From: Marinobacter manganoxydans MnI7-9
GTDB lineage: Bacteria > Pseudomonadota > Gammaproteobacteria > Pseudomonadales > Oleiphilaceae
Direction: 5' to 3'
Length of the DNA: 64,000 nt
Assembly: GCF_000235625.1 (NCBI RefSeq)
Contig: NZ_AGTR01000085.1
Span: forward strand, 372,001-436,000
Numbering within the stretch: position 1 is the first letter of the stretch; each line of letters begins with the position of its first letter. Position numbers and translations under genes: made by a program. Shown here piece after piece: positions 33,449 to 42,746 of the stretch. The notes beneath the pieces are model-generated. The model was not told where the DNA came from. It made no database searches and saw only the letters and a program-made list of their open reading frames with translations.

Positions 33449-36334
33449 TTATGCCGGCATAATCGAACACAGGGTGGCTTTGGTCTCTTGCATCTGCGTG
33501 ACCGAGTCATACCCGTATGTTTGAACCGTGTTGGTGGATTCGCCCAGAACGATGGGGTCTGCGCCCTTGGGATACTTGTCCCTCAGGTCCTTGCCTTGAT
33601 AGTGCCCGCCAAAGTGGAATGGCATGAAGGCCACCCCCTCTCCGACACGTTCGGTCACCATGGCCTTGACCTTGATCCGCGCGCCTTCGGGGCCGGAAAC
33701 CCAGACATCATTGCCGTCACGGATGTTCAGGTTGTTGGCATCGCGTGGGTTAACCTCGATGAACATTTCCTGTTGCAATTCAGCCAGCCAGGGGTTTGAG
33801 CGAGTCTCATCACCACCACCCTCATATTCGACCAGACGGCCGGAGGTAAGGATGATCGGGAACTCCTTGCTGAAGTCGTTCTTCTGAATGGACTCGTACA
33901 GGGTAGGCACCCGCCAGAAAGTCTTGTCTTCGTATGTCGGGTAATCCTTAACCAAATCACGACGGTTGGTATATAGCGGTTCGCGATGCAGCGGTATCGG
34001 ATCCGGGAAGTTCCAGACCACGGTGCGGGCCTTGGCATTACCGAAAGGTGCGCACTCGTGCTTGATTGCCACACGTTGAATGCCGCCAGACAGGTCTGTC
34101 TTCCAGTTGGTTTCCGGGCCGGCCACGGCTTCAATACTGGCCCGCTCCTCAGCCGTCAGATCGCCATCCCAGCCCAGATCCATTAGCATCTGCATGGTGA
34201 ATTCCGGGTAGCCGTCCTTGATCTCGGAGTTCTTCGAGTAGACGCCATCTGCCAACAGGCTTTCGCCATCACGCTCGACTCCGAAGCGGGCCCGGAACGT
34301 CAGGCCGCCTTCGGAAACCGGCAACGACATGTCGTACAGGTTGGCAGTGCCCGGATGGTTCATCTCCGGTGTGCCCCATGAAGGCCACGGTAAGCCGTAG
34401 AAATCACCATCACAAGGTCCACCGACTGCACGCAGCGTAGTCTTGTCGAAGTGGTGCTGATATTTCATGTGCTTCTTGAGGCGCTCAGGGGACTGGCCGG
34501 TGTAGCCAATGGTCCACATGCCACGGTTGAACTCGCGGGTGATGTCCTCAATCGACGGTTCGTCTCCATCAATGGCAATGTTGCGGAACATGCGATCGGT
34601 GAAGCCGAACTTGTCCGCAAACAGCTTCATGATTTCATGATCGACCTTGGAGTCGAACAGCGGCTCTACTACTTTTTCTCGCCACTGCAGAGAACGGTTC
34701 GACGCGGTTACCGAGCCGTAGGTTTCGAACTGGGTGGTCGTGGGCAGCAGGTAGGCACCCTCTTTGCGATCGTGGAGTACGGCAGAAACGGTCGGGAAGG
34801 GATCCACTACAACCAACAGGTCGAGCTTTTCCATCGCTTCCTTCATTTCCGTCATACGGGTCTGGGAGTTGGGCGCGTGGCCCCACAGCACCATGGCCCG
34901 GGTGTTGTCTGGCTGCTCCAGGTTCTCTTTGGCTTCCAGGACACCGTCAATCCATCGGGATACCGTAATGCCTTTCTCGTTCATCATGGCTTTGGATTTG
35001 CCGTTCTTGTCCCACACGGCAAAGCGGCCTTTCAGGTAGTCCAGATCCTCTTCCCAGACTCTTGACCAGTGGGCCCAGGCGCCAGCGGACAGACCATAAT
35101 AGCCGGGCAGAGTGTCGGCGAGCACGCCCAAGTCGGTAGCACCCTGAACGTTGTCGTGCCCCCGGAAGATGTTGGTGCCACCGCCAGCAACGCCCATGTT
35201 GCCCAGTGCCAGTTGGAGAATGCAGTAGGCCCGGGTGTTGTTGTTACCATTGGTGTGCTGGGTACCACCCATGCACCAAATAACGGTACCCGGGCGGTTG
35301 TTGACCAGAGTGCGGGCCACACGCTCGAGTTGAGCGCCCGGAGCGCCGGTTACACGCTCGACTTCTTCCGGATTCCAGCGTTTTACTTCCTCACGAATCT
35401 CATCCATGCCCCACACCCGGGTGCGGATGAACTCTTTGTCTTCCCAACCGTTTTCGAAAATGTGCCAAAGTATGCCCCAGACCAGCGCAACGTCGGAGCC
35501 CGGACGAAAACGGACGAACTCATCGGCGTGCGCGGCAGTGCGTGTGAAACGCGGATCGCAGACGATGAGAGGTGCGTTATTCTCTTCCTTCGCCTTAAGC
35601 ACATGTAACAGCGAGACCGGGTGCGCTTCGGCAGGGTTACCCCCGATGATGAAGATGGCTTTGGAGTTGTGGATGTCGTTGTAGGAATTGGTCATTGCGC
35701 CGTAGCCCCAGGTATTGGCTACGCCGGCGACGGTGGTGGAGTGGCAGATACGAGCCTGGTGGTCCACGTTGTTGGTGCCCCAGTAGGCCGCAAACTTACG
35801 GAACAGGTAGGCCTGCTCGTTGTTGAACTTTGCGCTGCCCAGCCAGTAGACCGAATCGGGACCGCTTTGCTCACGAATTTCGAGCATCTTGTCGCCGATT
35901 TCGTTGATGGCGGTATCCCAGGAAATCTTCTGCCACTGGCCGTTGACCATTTTCATGGGCGACTTGAGACGACGCTCGCCGTGGGCATGCTCCCGTACGG
36001 AAGCGCCTTTGGCGCAGTGAGCACCCAGATTGAAGGGGCTGTCCCAGCCTGGTTCCTGCCCGATCCATGTTCCATTCTGCACTTCAGCCTCGACCGTGCA
36101 GCCTACCGAACAGTGCGTACAAACGGATTTTTTGACGACGACTTCGCCACCCCCGGTCGTTGGGGCCGCAGCTTCAACCCGTCCCGATGACAGCGACAGT
36201 GCGGCCAGACCACCCACTGCCACGCCAGACGTTGTCAGGAACTGACGACGGTCCAGAGTCTTGGCAGCGAGAGAAGAAAGCAAAGAGCCTGCACGGGAGC
36301 CTTTCGCTACCCCGTTGGTCTTCTTCCTTAACAT
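33449..36334 (-). CDS. fdhA: Formate dehydrogenase catalytic alpha subunit (Mo/W-bis-MGD, Cys form)
   Basis: 961 residues. A Tat signal with DRRQFL at residues 28-33 directs export. The N-terminal [4Fe-4S] site is Cys72, Cys75, Cys79 and Cys107. The active-site position reads RICHSTTVAG with Cys197-His198, where E. coli FdnG has selenocysteine-His, so this is the cysteine form. Further molybdopterin-binding blocks include IICDPRFTRTAAHADEF-like sequence and the C-terminal ARIKVKAMVTERVGEGVAFMP. It oxidises formate to CO2 in the periplasm. Linked tupBCA makes tungsten a serious candidate metal; sequence alone does not settle Mo versus W. GAGAGG precedes the ATG. Confidence 0.95.
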   Translation of the reverse strand: MLRKKTNGVAKGSRAGSLLSSLAAKTLDRRQFLTTSGVAVGGLAALSLSSGRVEAAAPTTGGGEVVVKKSVCTHCSVGCTVEAEVQNGTWIGQEPGWDSPFNLGAHCAKGASVREHAHGERRLKSPMKMVNGQWQKISWDTAINEIGDKMLEIREQSGPDSVYWLGSAKFNNEQAYLFRKFAAYWGTNNVDHQARICHSTTVAGVANTWGYGAMTNSYNDIHNSKAIFIIGGNPAEAHPVSLLHVLKAKEENNAPLIVCDPRFTRTAAHADEFVRFRPGSDVALVWGILWHIFENGWEDKEFIRTRVWGMDEIREEVKRWNPEEVERVTGAPGAQLERVARTLVNNRPGTVIWCMGGTQHTNGNNNTRAYCILQLALGNMGVAGGGTNIFRGHDNVQGATDLGVLADTLPGYYGLSAGAWAHWSRVWEEDLDYLKGRFAVWDKNGKSKAMMNEKGITVSRWIDGVLEAKENLEQPDNTRAMVLWGHAPNSQTRMTEMKEAMEKLDLLVVVDPFPTVSAVLHDRKEGAYLLPTTTQFETYGSVTASNRSLQWREKVVEPLFDSKVDHEIMKLFADKFGFTDRMFRNIAIDGDEPSIEDITREFNRGMWTIGYTGQSPERLKKHMKYQHHFDKTTLRAVGGPCDGDFYGLPWPSWGTPEMNHPGTANLYDMSLPVSEGGLTFRARFGVERDGESLLADGVYSKNSEIKDGYPEFTMQMLMDLGWDGDLTAEERASIEAVAGPETNWKTDLSGGIQRVAIKHECAPFGNAKARTVVWNFPDPIPLHREPLYTNRRDLVKDYPTYEDKTFWRVPTLYESIQKNDFSKEFPIILTSGRLVEYEGGGDETRSNPWLAELQQEMFIEVNPRDANNLNIRDGNDVWVSGPEGARIKVKAMVTERVGEGVAFMPFHFGGHYQGKDLRDKYPKGADPIVLGESTNTVQTYGYDSVTQMQETKATLCSIMPA

Positions 36335-36424
36335 GTCGTTTACCTCTCTCTTTATTATTCTCGTTTTTTCGGAAAGCTGAATCTCTCAAGGGCCTTTCGC
36401 AACCTCGATCAACTCAAATCCCCG

Positions 36425-36616
36425 TTAAAAGCGAGCCGATTCGAAATACTTACGTGTGTGTTCGGTATCACGTAAACCGCGGCTTTTCGGCGCGTCTTGT
36501 CTGACGACCTCCGCTGCGGCGTTCGGTGCAACCGTCATTGCCACCGCAGCCGGTGCTGCAGCAGCGGCCATTTGCAGGAAACGGCGACGGCTGTTTTCAC
36601 GCTTCGGGTTGTCCAT
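36425..36616 (-). CDS. Small Tat-target protein of formate dehydrogenase loci
   Basis: 63 residues from the ATG at 36616, which has GGGGAGG six bases upstream. The start MDNPKRENSRRRFLQMAAAA carries a twin-arginine motif and a long Ala-rich hydrophobic core; the rest is a short polar tail with LRDTEHTRKYFESARF. Such proteins recur in fdh clusters as formate dehydrogenase region TAT target. The gene sits between the TorD-like chaperone and fdhA. It may aid export or act as a small periplasmic factor; no activity is known to me. Confidence 0.85.
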   Translation of the reverse strand: MDNPKRENSRRRFLQMAAAAAPAAVAMTVAPNAAAEVVRQDAPKSRGLRDTEHTRKYFESARF

Positions 36617-36657
36617 TGGACACCTCCCCCTGGGTTTATGGGACCTTGAGATCCCGG

Positions 36658-37269
36658 TTACTGAATTGCAAAGGCGTCGGCTTCTACCGCCATGAAGGCT
36701 CGACCGAGCGAACCCACTGGTGCGTAAAAAATGGCGCTTTGCGCTTCTTCCAAGTCGGTAAAAAACAAGGCTGCCCACTTTGCCAGGTGGGCATCAAAAA
36801 ATGCTTTTTGCGACGGCAGTCCGCTGTCGCATGGAAATTCCCCGGTGATGATGCCCGCCATGATTTCGCAGAGGGTGCCGATGTGATCTTCCGGCTCCTT
36901 TACGTCGCTGCGGGATTTGATACCGCGGGTCATGAGATCCGTACGCAGCTCCGCCAGGGGCTTCTCATTCAGGAAGCCAGTGAGGTAGTAGCTGGCATAG
37001 GGGAGCAGTTCTCCGCGACCGAGTCCGACAAACAGATTGTTGAACTCTCTCTCGGCGTCATATGGGTTGGTGCGTTCGGCGAGGGCTGCCAAGTTTTTGC
37101 AGGCCGAACCGAGGGGCGTCTCGTCGCCTTGTAATGAAGCCAGCCCCTTCAGCAATTCACTGGAGGGCGGGTCTACAAGCAGGACGCCAAGCAGCTGATA
37201 GATCTGGGCCCTGGCACGATCTTCTTCAGAGATCGAACGCGGGCACTGGATTTCCGCAGTGTTACTCAA
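36658..37269 (-). CDS. TorD/DmsD-family chaperone for FdhA
   Basis: 203 residues, all-helical in character. The family-type block YDAEREFNNLFVGLGRGELLPYASYYL includes the conserved LFxG...P-Y-S/A pattern, and EPEDHIGTLCEIM matches the E/D-x-x-D-H-x-x-x-x motif of TorD proteins. These chaperones bind Tat signal peptides of molybdoenzymes and hold them until cofactor insertion. It is the first gene of the chaperone-TAT target-fdhABC run, so FdhA is the expected client. Confidence 0.87.
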   Translation of the reverse strand: MSNTAEIQCPRSISEEDRARAQIYQLLGVLLVDPPSSELLKGLASLQGDETPLGSACKNLAALAERTNPYDAEREFNNLFVGLGRGELLPYASYYLTGFLNEKPLAELRTDLMTRGIKSRSDVKEPEDHIGTLCEIMAGIITGEFPCDSGLPSQKAFFDAHLAKWAALFFTDLEEAQSAIFYAPVGSLGRAFMAVEADAFAIQ

Positions 37270-37378
37270 TTCCTGTTCCTTCTAATTATTATGTGCGGCC
37301 TGTCACGCTATTCTAGTACACAATCCAGAATATTGGCCTGACCGACCTTTAATTTGCTAATAGCTGAAACGTATTCTG

Positions 37379-38005
37379 CTAATAGTCAAAACGCATACGA
37401 GGACGGAATCGTGGTTCCGGCTCCTCTTCCGAGTAGGTCGCCTCTTCTTGGGCAAGCTGCTGCTCGGGAAGTTCCGTCGGCGTTGCCATATCTTCCAGTT
37501 CGGGACTGTCCTCAGAATCCGGTTCCTCGGCGGTTGTGGAATCAGACTCTGCCAACGATGAGACTGCCTGCTTTTCCGACTGATCGTCCACGACGTCCGC
37601 GGCTTTTTTGGCTTTGTCGACGAGCCCCTCTCCAACCTTGTATAAAGTTTTCACCGTCTGTCCGGCCGTCGAGGCCAGTGTGTAGTCCTCATCGTAATCA
37701 TTGAGGCCGTCCAGAACGGCCAGTACCGGGTTGGATTTCCAGAGTCCCCTCAGGGCCTTGCGGCGGAGGAACTCCGGAATTTCCTTGCGCATGAAACCGG
37801 TGATGTCCGTACCCAGTTCAATGTTTTCCGGGTCAGGCAGGCCATACTTCTCTAGCAGCTCGTGTTCCGGCAATGCTTCATTGATTGCCAGTTCCTGCTC
37901 CTCCGGGGCTGGCTCAGTCTCGATAACCGGAGGAGGGGATGGTTCCGGGCGCTTGGCGGCTTCGGCCTTCTTGCGAGCCCAACGCTGGAGTCTTGATTCG
38001 GCCAT
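37379..38005 (-). CDS. DUF3306-family protein of formate dehydrogenase cluster
   Basis: 208 residues, acidic and proline-rich at both ends with a short structured middle. ESRLQRWARKKAEA and LPEHELLEKYGLPDPENIELGTDITGFM and KEIPEFLRRKALRGLWKSNPV are the family-like blocks. The C-terminus is low complexity (LAQEEATYSEEEPEPRFRPR). No hydrophobic helix or catalytic motif is visible. The ATG overlaps the stop of the DUF3305 gene (TAATG), so the two are made together. Both recur beside fdh genes, which suggests a maturation role; no biochemical function is known to me. Confidence 0.8.
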   Translation of the reverse strand: MAESRLQRWARKKAEAAKRPEPSPPPVIETEPAPEEQELAINEALPEHELLEKYGLPDPENIELGTDITGFMRKEIPEFLRRKALRGLWKSNPVLAVLDGLNDYDEDYTLASTAGQTVKTLYKVGEGLVDKAKKAADVVDDQSEKQAVSSLAESDSTTAEEPDSEDSPELEDMATPTELPEQQLAQEEATYSEEEPEPRFRPRMRFDY

Positions 38006-38583
38006 TACTGAATTCTCGGCTTTTTGATGTTCGCAGGGGCACGGTAAACGTCGCTTTCCTGGCGAATGCGCGGGTCGCCCTTGGCGTCCTCAACGCCATC
38101 CACGCGGACTTCGTCGCGACGACGTTTTTTGAACGGCTCCTCGATATAGTGCATATCGATAAACTCTTTTATCCAGGCTGCAAGGGATTCAGGAATAGGA
38201 ACCGCCTCGACAATGCTTTCGCCACTGTCGAGGGCATCCAGAGCCTCATGGGCGCTGGCTGTGACGGTGCTGACAACCCACCCGGACGGCGACTGGCTCG
38301 TTACATCTTTGTCCAGGATGATCCAGACCGAAGGGGCAGCCATGTTCAGGGAGACCAGATAGCCTTCAACATCGGCCCGGAACAGCTCCATCGTAACCGT
38401 GCCCGCGTGGTAATCGACCACGTCGCCCTCGCGAACCATTTCTTTCCAGAACGCCTCAGGCGCCCCCGGTATGACGGCAACAGGCTTCCAGATAACCTTT
38501 GCCCAACGAGTGACCCCCGGAGACCGGCGAACGACGGCGCCGACCTTCAATTCGCGTTGCCATTGATCTGTACGACTACTCAT
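38005..38583 (-). CDS. DUF3305-family protein of formate dehydrogenase cluster
   Basis: 192 residues from the ATG at 38583; in-frame starts at 38595 and 38667 are possible but the longer one runs past the divergent gene start region. The N-terminal block WQRELKVGAVVRRSPGVTRWAKVIWKPVAVIPG and the beta-rich YHAGTVTMELFRADVEGYLVSLNM are family-like. It looks soluble and cytoplasmic, with a basic tail. It is divergent from the polyferredoxin gene and coupled to DUF3306. The role in formate dehydrogenase assembly is inferred only from neighbourhood. Confidence 0.8.
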   Translation of the reverse strand: MSSRTDQWQRELKVGAVVRRSPGVTRWAKVIWKPVAVIPGAPEAFWKEMVREGDVVDYHAGTVTMELFRADVEGYLVSLNMAAPSVWIILDKDVTSQSPSGWVVSTVTASAHEALDALDSGESIVEAVPIPESLAAWIKEFIDMHYIEEPFKKRRRDEVRVDGVEDAKGDPRIRQESDVYRAPANIKKPRIQ

Positions 38584-38726
38584 GGTGCTTCTCATTTTTT
38601 GTAATAGCGTAAAAATAGCAGGGCACAAACGATTATCCAATTGTCCAAAAGATAATGCCTGTGGCATGCTCGAAAAGCGATACGGAAACGTACACGTATA
38701 AAAACAACGAAAGAGTCAAACTCCTG

Positions 38727-40706
38727 ATGACGGCATCCAAGACCCTATTACTATGTAGCTGCGACAAATCACAGACCTTCGATTCAGAGGCCCTGCGCAA
38801 AGCCGCGGCCGCGGATCAGGTCATCGCAGTGGATCAACTGTGCGGCAACGAAATGAGTATTGCCGCCGAGCACCTGGGCGCCAGCAGTGACGTGCTTATT
38901 GCCTGTGGCCAGCAGGCGGCTTTTTTCGAGCGCCTTGCGGAGGACGTTTACGCCGAGACCCAGCACTCAGCGCCGCTCCAATCCATTGATATCCGGGATC
39001 GCGCCGGCTGGAGTGCCCCCGACGCGAAGCCCGAACGGTTGCACGCCAAGCAGGCCGCCCTGGTTGCCGCTGCCCAGCTGCCGGCACCAATGGCGCCGGC
39101 AAAAACCATCCAGTCCAGCGGCGTGTGCTGCATTGTGGGTCCCACCGAACAGGCCATAAGGATGGCCGGACTGGTGCAGGACGAACTGGGCGTGACCTGC
39201 ATTGTTAATGATGCCGGCCCGATCCAGCTGCCATCTGCTGCCTACGACGTGGCCAAAGGGCAGTTGACGGGCGCCTACGGCGCACTGGGCAATTTCAAGC
39301 TGGAATTTGCGCACCTGCAACCCCTGCATCCGGCCGGTCGCGGTGAGCTGGGTTATGAGGCAGCCAAGCCCACCGCCCGCAGCGAATGCGACGTGTTCAT
39401 CGATCTGCGTGGCGGTGCCCCGGCATTTCCCAGCCACGAGAAGCGCAACGGTTACTTCTGGGCCGACCCGAAGAAGACCGGCGAGCTGGAGCGCATTGCC
39501 CTGACGGCCAGGGAAATGGTGGGTGAGTTCGAAAAAACCGTGTACTTCAGGCTCGAAGAGTCGCTCTGCGCGCACTCCCGGGCCAACAAGCCCGGTTGTA
39601 CCCGTTGCCTGGATGTATGCCCGACGGAAGCCATTTTCTCCTTTGGCGACCATATTCAGATCGATTCGGACATTTGCGCCGGCTGTGGCTCCTGCGCCGC
39701 CGTTTGTCCCACCTCTGCGGTGACCATGAATGAGACGCCATTCGAGGCGATCACCAAGGCTGTTGAAGTGATGGCCAAGGTCTATCGCGAGCATACTCAC
39801 GAATCGCCACGCCTGGTGTTCCATACCCTGGAGGCTGGCACAGAGGCCATTGCCAACCTGGCCCGCTACGATAATGGCCTCGCGGATGATCTGATCCCGA
39901 TGGGGCTCGAGCATGTCGACCGGATTGGGCACGCTGAAATCATGGCGGCGTTCGGCGCCGGCTACGCCGAGGTTCTGATCCTTGCGGACAATGAGCTGGA
40001 TCGCCGGGCGGTGACTGCGGAAGTGGAACTGGCCCAGGCCATGCTCAAAGGCACCCACAACTCGCCGAGCCGGGTGCGGGTCATTTCCGCCATCGAACTC
40101 TGCGATGCGGGTGACAATGCCGGGCGAGTGAGCGATCCGGTTCTGCTGGTTGGCGGTCGCCGGGATATCACACGGGTGACAGTGGCTGCGATGTCGGACA
40201 AGATCGAAGAGCCGATTCCGCTCCCTGTAGGCGCGCCATACGGTGCGATCGAAATTGATTCCGATAAATGCACGCTCTGCCTTGCCTGTGTATCACTCTG
40301 CCCGACGGGCGCCCTTGGTGACCACCCGGATCGCCCCGAGGTCCAGTTCACGGAAAACGCCTGTGTCCAGTGTGGTATCTGCGAGAGTACCTGCCCTGAG
40401 ACCGCCATCACCCTGAAGCCCCAGCTGGATGTGTCCAAGGCGGCGCTGAGTGCCCGGGCATTGCACGGTGAGGAGCCATTCGAATGCATCAAGTGCGGAA
40501 CCCCGTTCGGCGTTGCCAGCACCATTAACCGGATCGTCGAGAAACTGGAAAACCAGCACTGGATGTACAAGAACTCTGATAACGTGCAGCTGATCAAGAT
40601 GTGCGACGACTGTCGGGTCAAATCCCAGTTCCATGGTGACAACGCACCCATGGCGGCCGGTGAACGCCCCAGGGTCCGCACCAGTGATGATTATCTGGAC
40701 AGCTAA
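38727..40706 (+). CDS. Large polyferredoxin of formate dehydrogenase cluster
   Basis: 659 residues from the ATG at 38727; an ATG at 38655 would overlap the divergent DUF3305 region and lacks support. The N-terminal ~280 residues form an unassigned domain starting [14 protein letters not shown]. Two 4Fe-4S pairs follow: [13 protein letters not shown] with [15 protein letters not shown] (about residues 292-330), and [15 protein letters not shown] with [15 protein letters not shown] (about 515-560). A C-terminal CIKCGTPFG and CDDC add cysteines. It is cytoplasmic by lack of a signal. It lies 17 bases before mrp and probably provides electrons or clusters during FDH maturation. Confidence 0.85.
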   Translation: MTASKTLLLCSCDKSQTFDSEALRKAAAADQVIAVDQLCGNEMSIAAEHLGASSDVLIACGQQAAFFERLAEDVYAETQHSAPLQSIDIRDRAGWSAPDAKPERLHAKQAALVAAAQLPAPMAPAKTIQSSGVCCIVGPTEQAIRMAGLVQDELGVTCIVNDAGPIQLPSAAYDVAKGQLTGAYGALGNFKLEFAHLQPLHPAGRGELGYEAAKPTARSECDVFIDLRGGAPAFPSHEKRNGYFWADPKKTGELERIALTAREMVGEFEKTVYFRLEESLCAHSRANKPGCTRCLDVCPTEAIFSFGDHIQIDSDICAGCGSCAAVCPTSAVTMNETPFEAITKAVEVMAKVYREHTHESPRLVFHTLEAGTEAIANLARYDNGLADDLIPMGLEHVDRIGHAEIMAAFGAGYAEVLILADNELDRRAVTAEVELAQAMLKGTHNSPSRVRVISAIELCDAGDNAGRVSDPVLLVGGRRDITRVTVAAMSDKIEEPIPLPVGAPYGAIEIDSDKCTLCLACVSLCPTGALGDHPDRPEVQFTENACVQCGICESTCPETAITLKPQLDVSKAALSARALHGEEPFECIKCGTPFGVASTINRIVEKLENQHWMYKNSDNVQLIKMCDDCRVKSQFHGDNAPMAAGERPRVRTSDDYLDS

Positions 40707-40723
40707 AAACAACAGGACACATC

Positions 40724-41572
40724 ATGGTTGAGTACACCGAAGTAGGAAAAAAACCGAACCTGATCGGAACCGACGCTCCCCGGCCTCAGGACAAAAACCC
40801 CAGGGGCGTTGATCGGATCATCGCCATCGCCTCGGGCAAGGGTGGCGTTGGCAAATCCACCGTGTCGTCCAACCTGGCGGTTGCCCTGGCCTCGAAAGGT
40901 CTCAAGGTCGGCCTGCTGGACGCCGACGTCTACGGCCCGAGCCAGCCCCGCATGCTGGGGGTTTCCGGTCGGCCGTCCAGCCCGGATGGAAGCACCATCC
41001 TGCCGCTGAGAAACCACGGCGTAACGCTGATGTCCCTGGGCCTGATGGCCCCGGAAGACGAAGCCATCGTTTGGCGCGGGCCGATGCTGATGGGCGCCTT
41101 GCAACAGATGATGAACCAGGTGGAATGGGGACGGCTGGATGTGCTGCTGGTGGATCTGCCGCCGGGCACGGGCGATGTCCAGATGACCCTGAGCCAGAAG
41201 TTCTTTGTTGCAGGAGCGGTTATCGTCTCGACGCCCCAGGACATCGCCCTGATGGATGCCCGCAAGGGTATTGATATGTTCAAGCGGATGGATGTGCCGC
41301 TGTTCGGGTTGATTGAAAACATGGCCTCGTTTATCTGCGATGGCTGCGGCAAAGAGCACCATCCGTTCGGACACGGTGGCGCGCGGGCGGAAGCCGAGAA
41401 ACTCGGTTCGCCGTTCCTGGGAGAGATTCCGCTGGATCTCGATATCCGGGTGGGATCGGATGGCGGAGTGCCGATTGTGGTATCCAAGCCGGATAGTCCC
41501 CAGGCGCAAGCGTTCCAGCGCATCGCCGATGAAATTGTTGCCTCTGACGTCTACGCCCGGGCCATCCAATGA
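40724..41572 (+). CDS. Mrp/ApbC/NBP35-family Fe-S carrier ATPase
   Basis: 282 residues. The deviant Walker [19 protein letters not shown] is near residue 38, [14 protein letters not shown] follows, [16 protein letters not shown] is the Walker B region, and the CxxC metal motif reads [15 protein letters not shown]. These proteins carry Fe-S clusters to apo-enzymes. Linkage to the polyferredoxin and fdh genes suggests a dedicated copy for FDH or its partners rather than the housekeeping Mrp. Its stop overlaps the next start by four bases. Confidence 0.9.
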   Translation: MVEYTEVGKKPNLIGTDAPRPQDKNPRGVDRIIAIASGKGGVGKSTVSSNLAVALASKGLKVGLLDADVYGPSQPRMLGVSGRPSSPDGSTILPLRNHGVTLMSLGLMAPEDEAIVWRGPMLMGALQQMMNQVEWGRLDVLLVDLPPGTGDVQMTLSQKFFVAGAVIVSTPQDIALMDARKGIDMFKRMDVPLFGLIENMASFICDGCGKEHHPFGHGGARAEAEKLGSPFLGEIPLDLDIRVGSDGGVPIVVSKPDSPQAQAFQRIADEIVASDVYARAIQ

Positions 41573-42273
41573 TCGATACACCCCAGTTCCCACCGTTACT
41601 GACCGGGGAGGTGGTACCCAGGCACACCGACCCTTTTGACAAGGCCGTGAGCCGGGCCATTGCGGGCGTTGACTCCGGCACGGTGTTCTACTCCGAGCAA
41701 GGCGACAGCCTGCGTGCGGCCCTGGTGCTGGCGCCGGAAACACCCCTGGAAGAGGCCATTCAGGCGGTCTATGTCGCCCAGATAGGTCTGGCCGAGAGTC
41801 TGGGTGCTCTGGCCCCGCCCGAAGTCCCCGTACACTTTGTATGGCCCGACCGCATCAAGGTCAACGGAGCTGTCTGCGGAAGCGTCCGGTTTGCTGCGGA
41901 CGTGTCTGATCCGAAAGCGCATCCTAACTGGTTGGTCATTGGCGTTGAGGTGCCCTTTATCCCGATGACCGACGAGCCGGGAGAAAATCCGAACGAAACC
42001 TGTCTGTACGAAGAAGGCTGCGTTGAAATCACGCCCATGGCCCTGTTGGAAAGCTGGTCCAAACACACGCTGTTGTGGCTGACCTACTTTATGGACAGTG
42101 GCTTCGAGCGGGTGCACAACGAATGGCGGCCCCGCTGTGACACGTTGGGCAAGACAATCGAACGGCCCCGGCCCGGACTTTTTGTTGGCCTGGATGAGAA
42201 AGGCCGGATGCTGTTGCGTCAGGATGTGATGACCGAGACATTGAGCTTGATTGAATTCGCGGAGCACGTATGA
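41569..42273 (+). CDS. Biotin/lipoate-protein-ligase-like protein (DUF4444 type)
   Basis: 234 residues. [19 protein letters not shown] resembles the WPNDI..NG segment of BirA/LplA folds, and the C-terminal ~60 residues ([32 protein letters not shown]) match a DUF4444-like tail. The lysine expected after the NG turn in active ligases is not there (NGAVCG), nor is the GRGRxGR nucleotide loop, so it may bind rather than activate its ligand. It is coupled by four-base overlaps to mrp and the next gene. The function is unknown. Confidence 0.72.
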   Translation: MIDTPQFPPLLTGEVVPRHTDPFDKAVSRAIAGVDSGTVFYSEQGDSLRAALVLAPETPLEEAIQAVYVAQIGLAESLGALAPPEVPVHFVWPDRIKVNGAVCGSVRFAADVSDPKAHPNWLVIGVEVPFIPMTDEPGENPNETCLYEEGCVEITPMALLESWSKHTLLWLTYFMDSGFERVHNEWRPRCDTLGKTIERPRPGLFVGLDEKGRMLLRQDVMTETLSLIEFAEHV

Positions 42274-42746
42274 AGCTGGCCCGAACCCTGCAATTGGATA
42301 TATCGGACGAGAACGTATTTGAAAAGCCTGCGCCCAGCGGCGAATGGGCGATCTCCGGTGGCTTCGAGTTTTCCAACTGGACCGAAGCAGACCTGAAAGG
42401 GAAAGCCCGCCAGGCGTTCACTAATGGCTGGTACAGCATTGAGTCTGGCGGCCGCGCCAGTTTCGTGGGTGTATGCAATATCACCGAGCCGGAACTGGAG
42501 CAGGTGCGACGAACCCTCGCCCAGACATTTGTTGACCATTATGGCGCGCCGAGTATTGATGCTGCCTATCCGGTGGCCTGTGCAGAAATCGATCAGATGC
42601 GCAACATGTGTGAAGACTTCGAGGACAACACCTTGCTGATGGTCAGCCGCACGCTGACCGAGCTGGGTGTCGAGGAAACCTACCGTTCCCGGGGGCCGCA
42701 GGATGCTTCACTGGAGGCCTTTGCGGTGCACGGCAGCGTTGACTGA
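42270..42746 (+). CDS. Small conserved protein, possibly DUF6505
   Basis: 158 residues, soluble. The N-terminus [36 protein letters not shown] and the block SFVGVCNITEPELEQVRRTLAQTFVDHYGAP give no catalytic motif. I tentatively place it in DUF6505, which I recall as a companion of DUF4444 ligase-like proteins. It ends the polyferredoxin-mrp-ligase-like operon by translational coupling. Its stop abuts the convergent moeA stop, leaving no room for a separate terminator. Confidence 0.7.
   Translation: MKLARTLQLDISDENVFEKPAPSGEWAISGGFEFSNWTEADLKGKARQAFTNGWYSIESGGRASFVGVCNITEPELEQVRRTLAQTFVDHYGAPSIDAAYPVACAEIDQMRNMCEDFEDNTLLMVSRTLTELGVEETYRSRGPQDASLEAFAVHGSVD

Noticed and set aside
35745-35760. 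Selenocysteine at the FdhA active site
   Set aside because: The codon before the catalytic histidine is TGC (Cys197), not TGA, so no selenocysteine insertion is needed.
38655-38726. Upstream start for the polyferredoxin
   Set aside because: The added residues (MPVACSKSDTETYTYKNN) do not look conserved and would run into the divergent DUF3305 promoter region; the ATG at 38727 is better placed.
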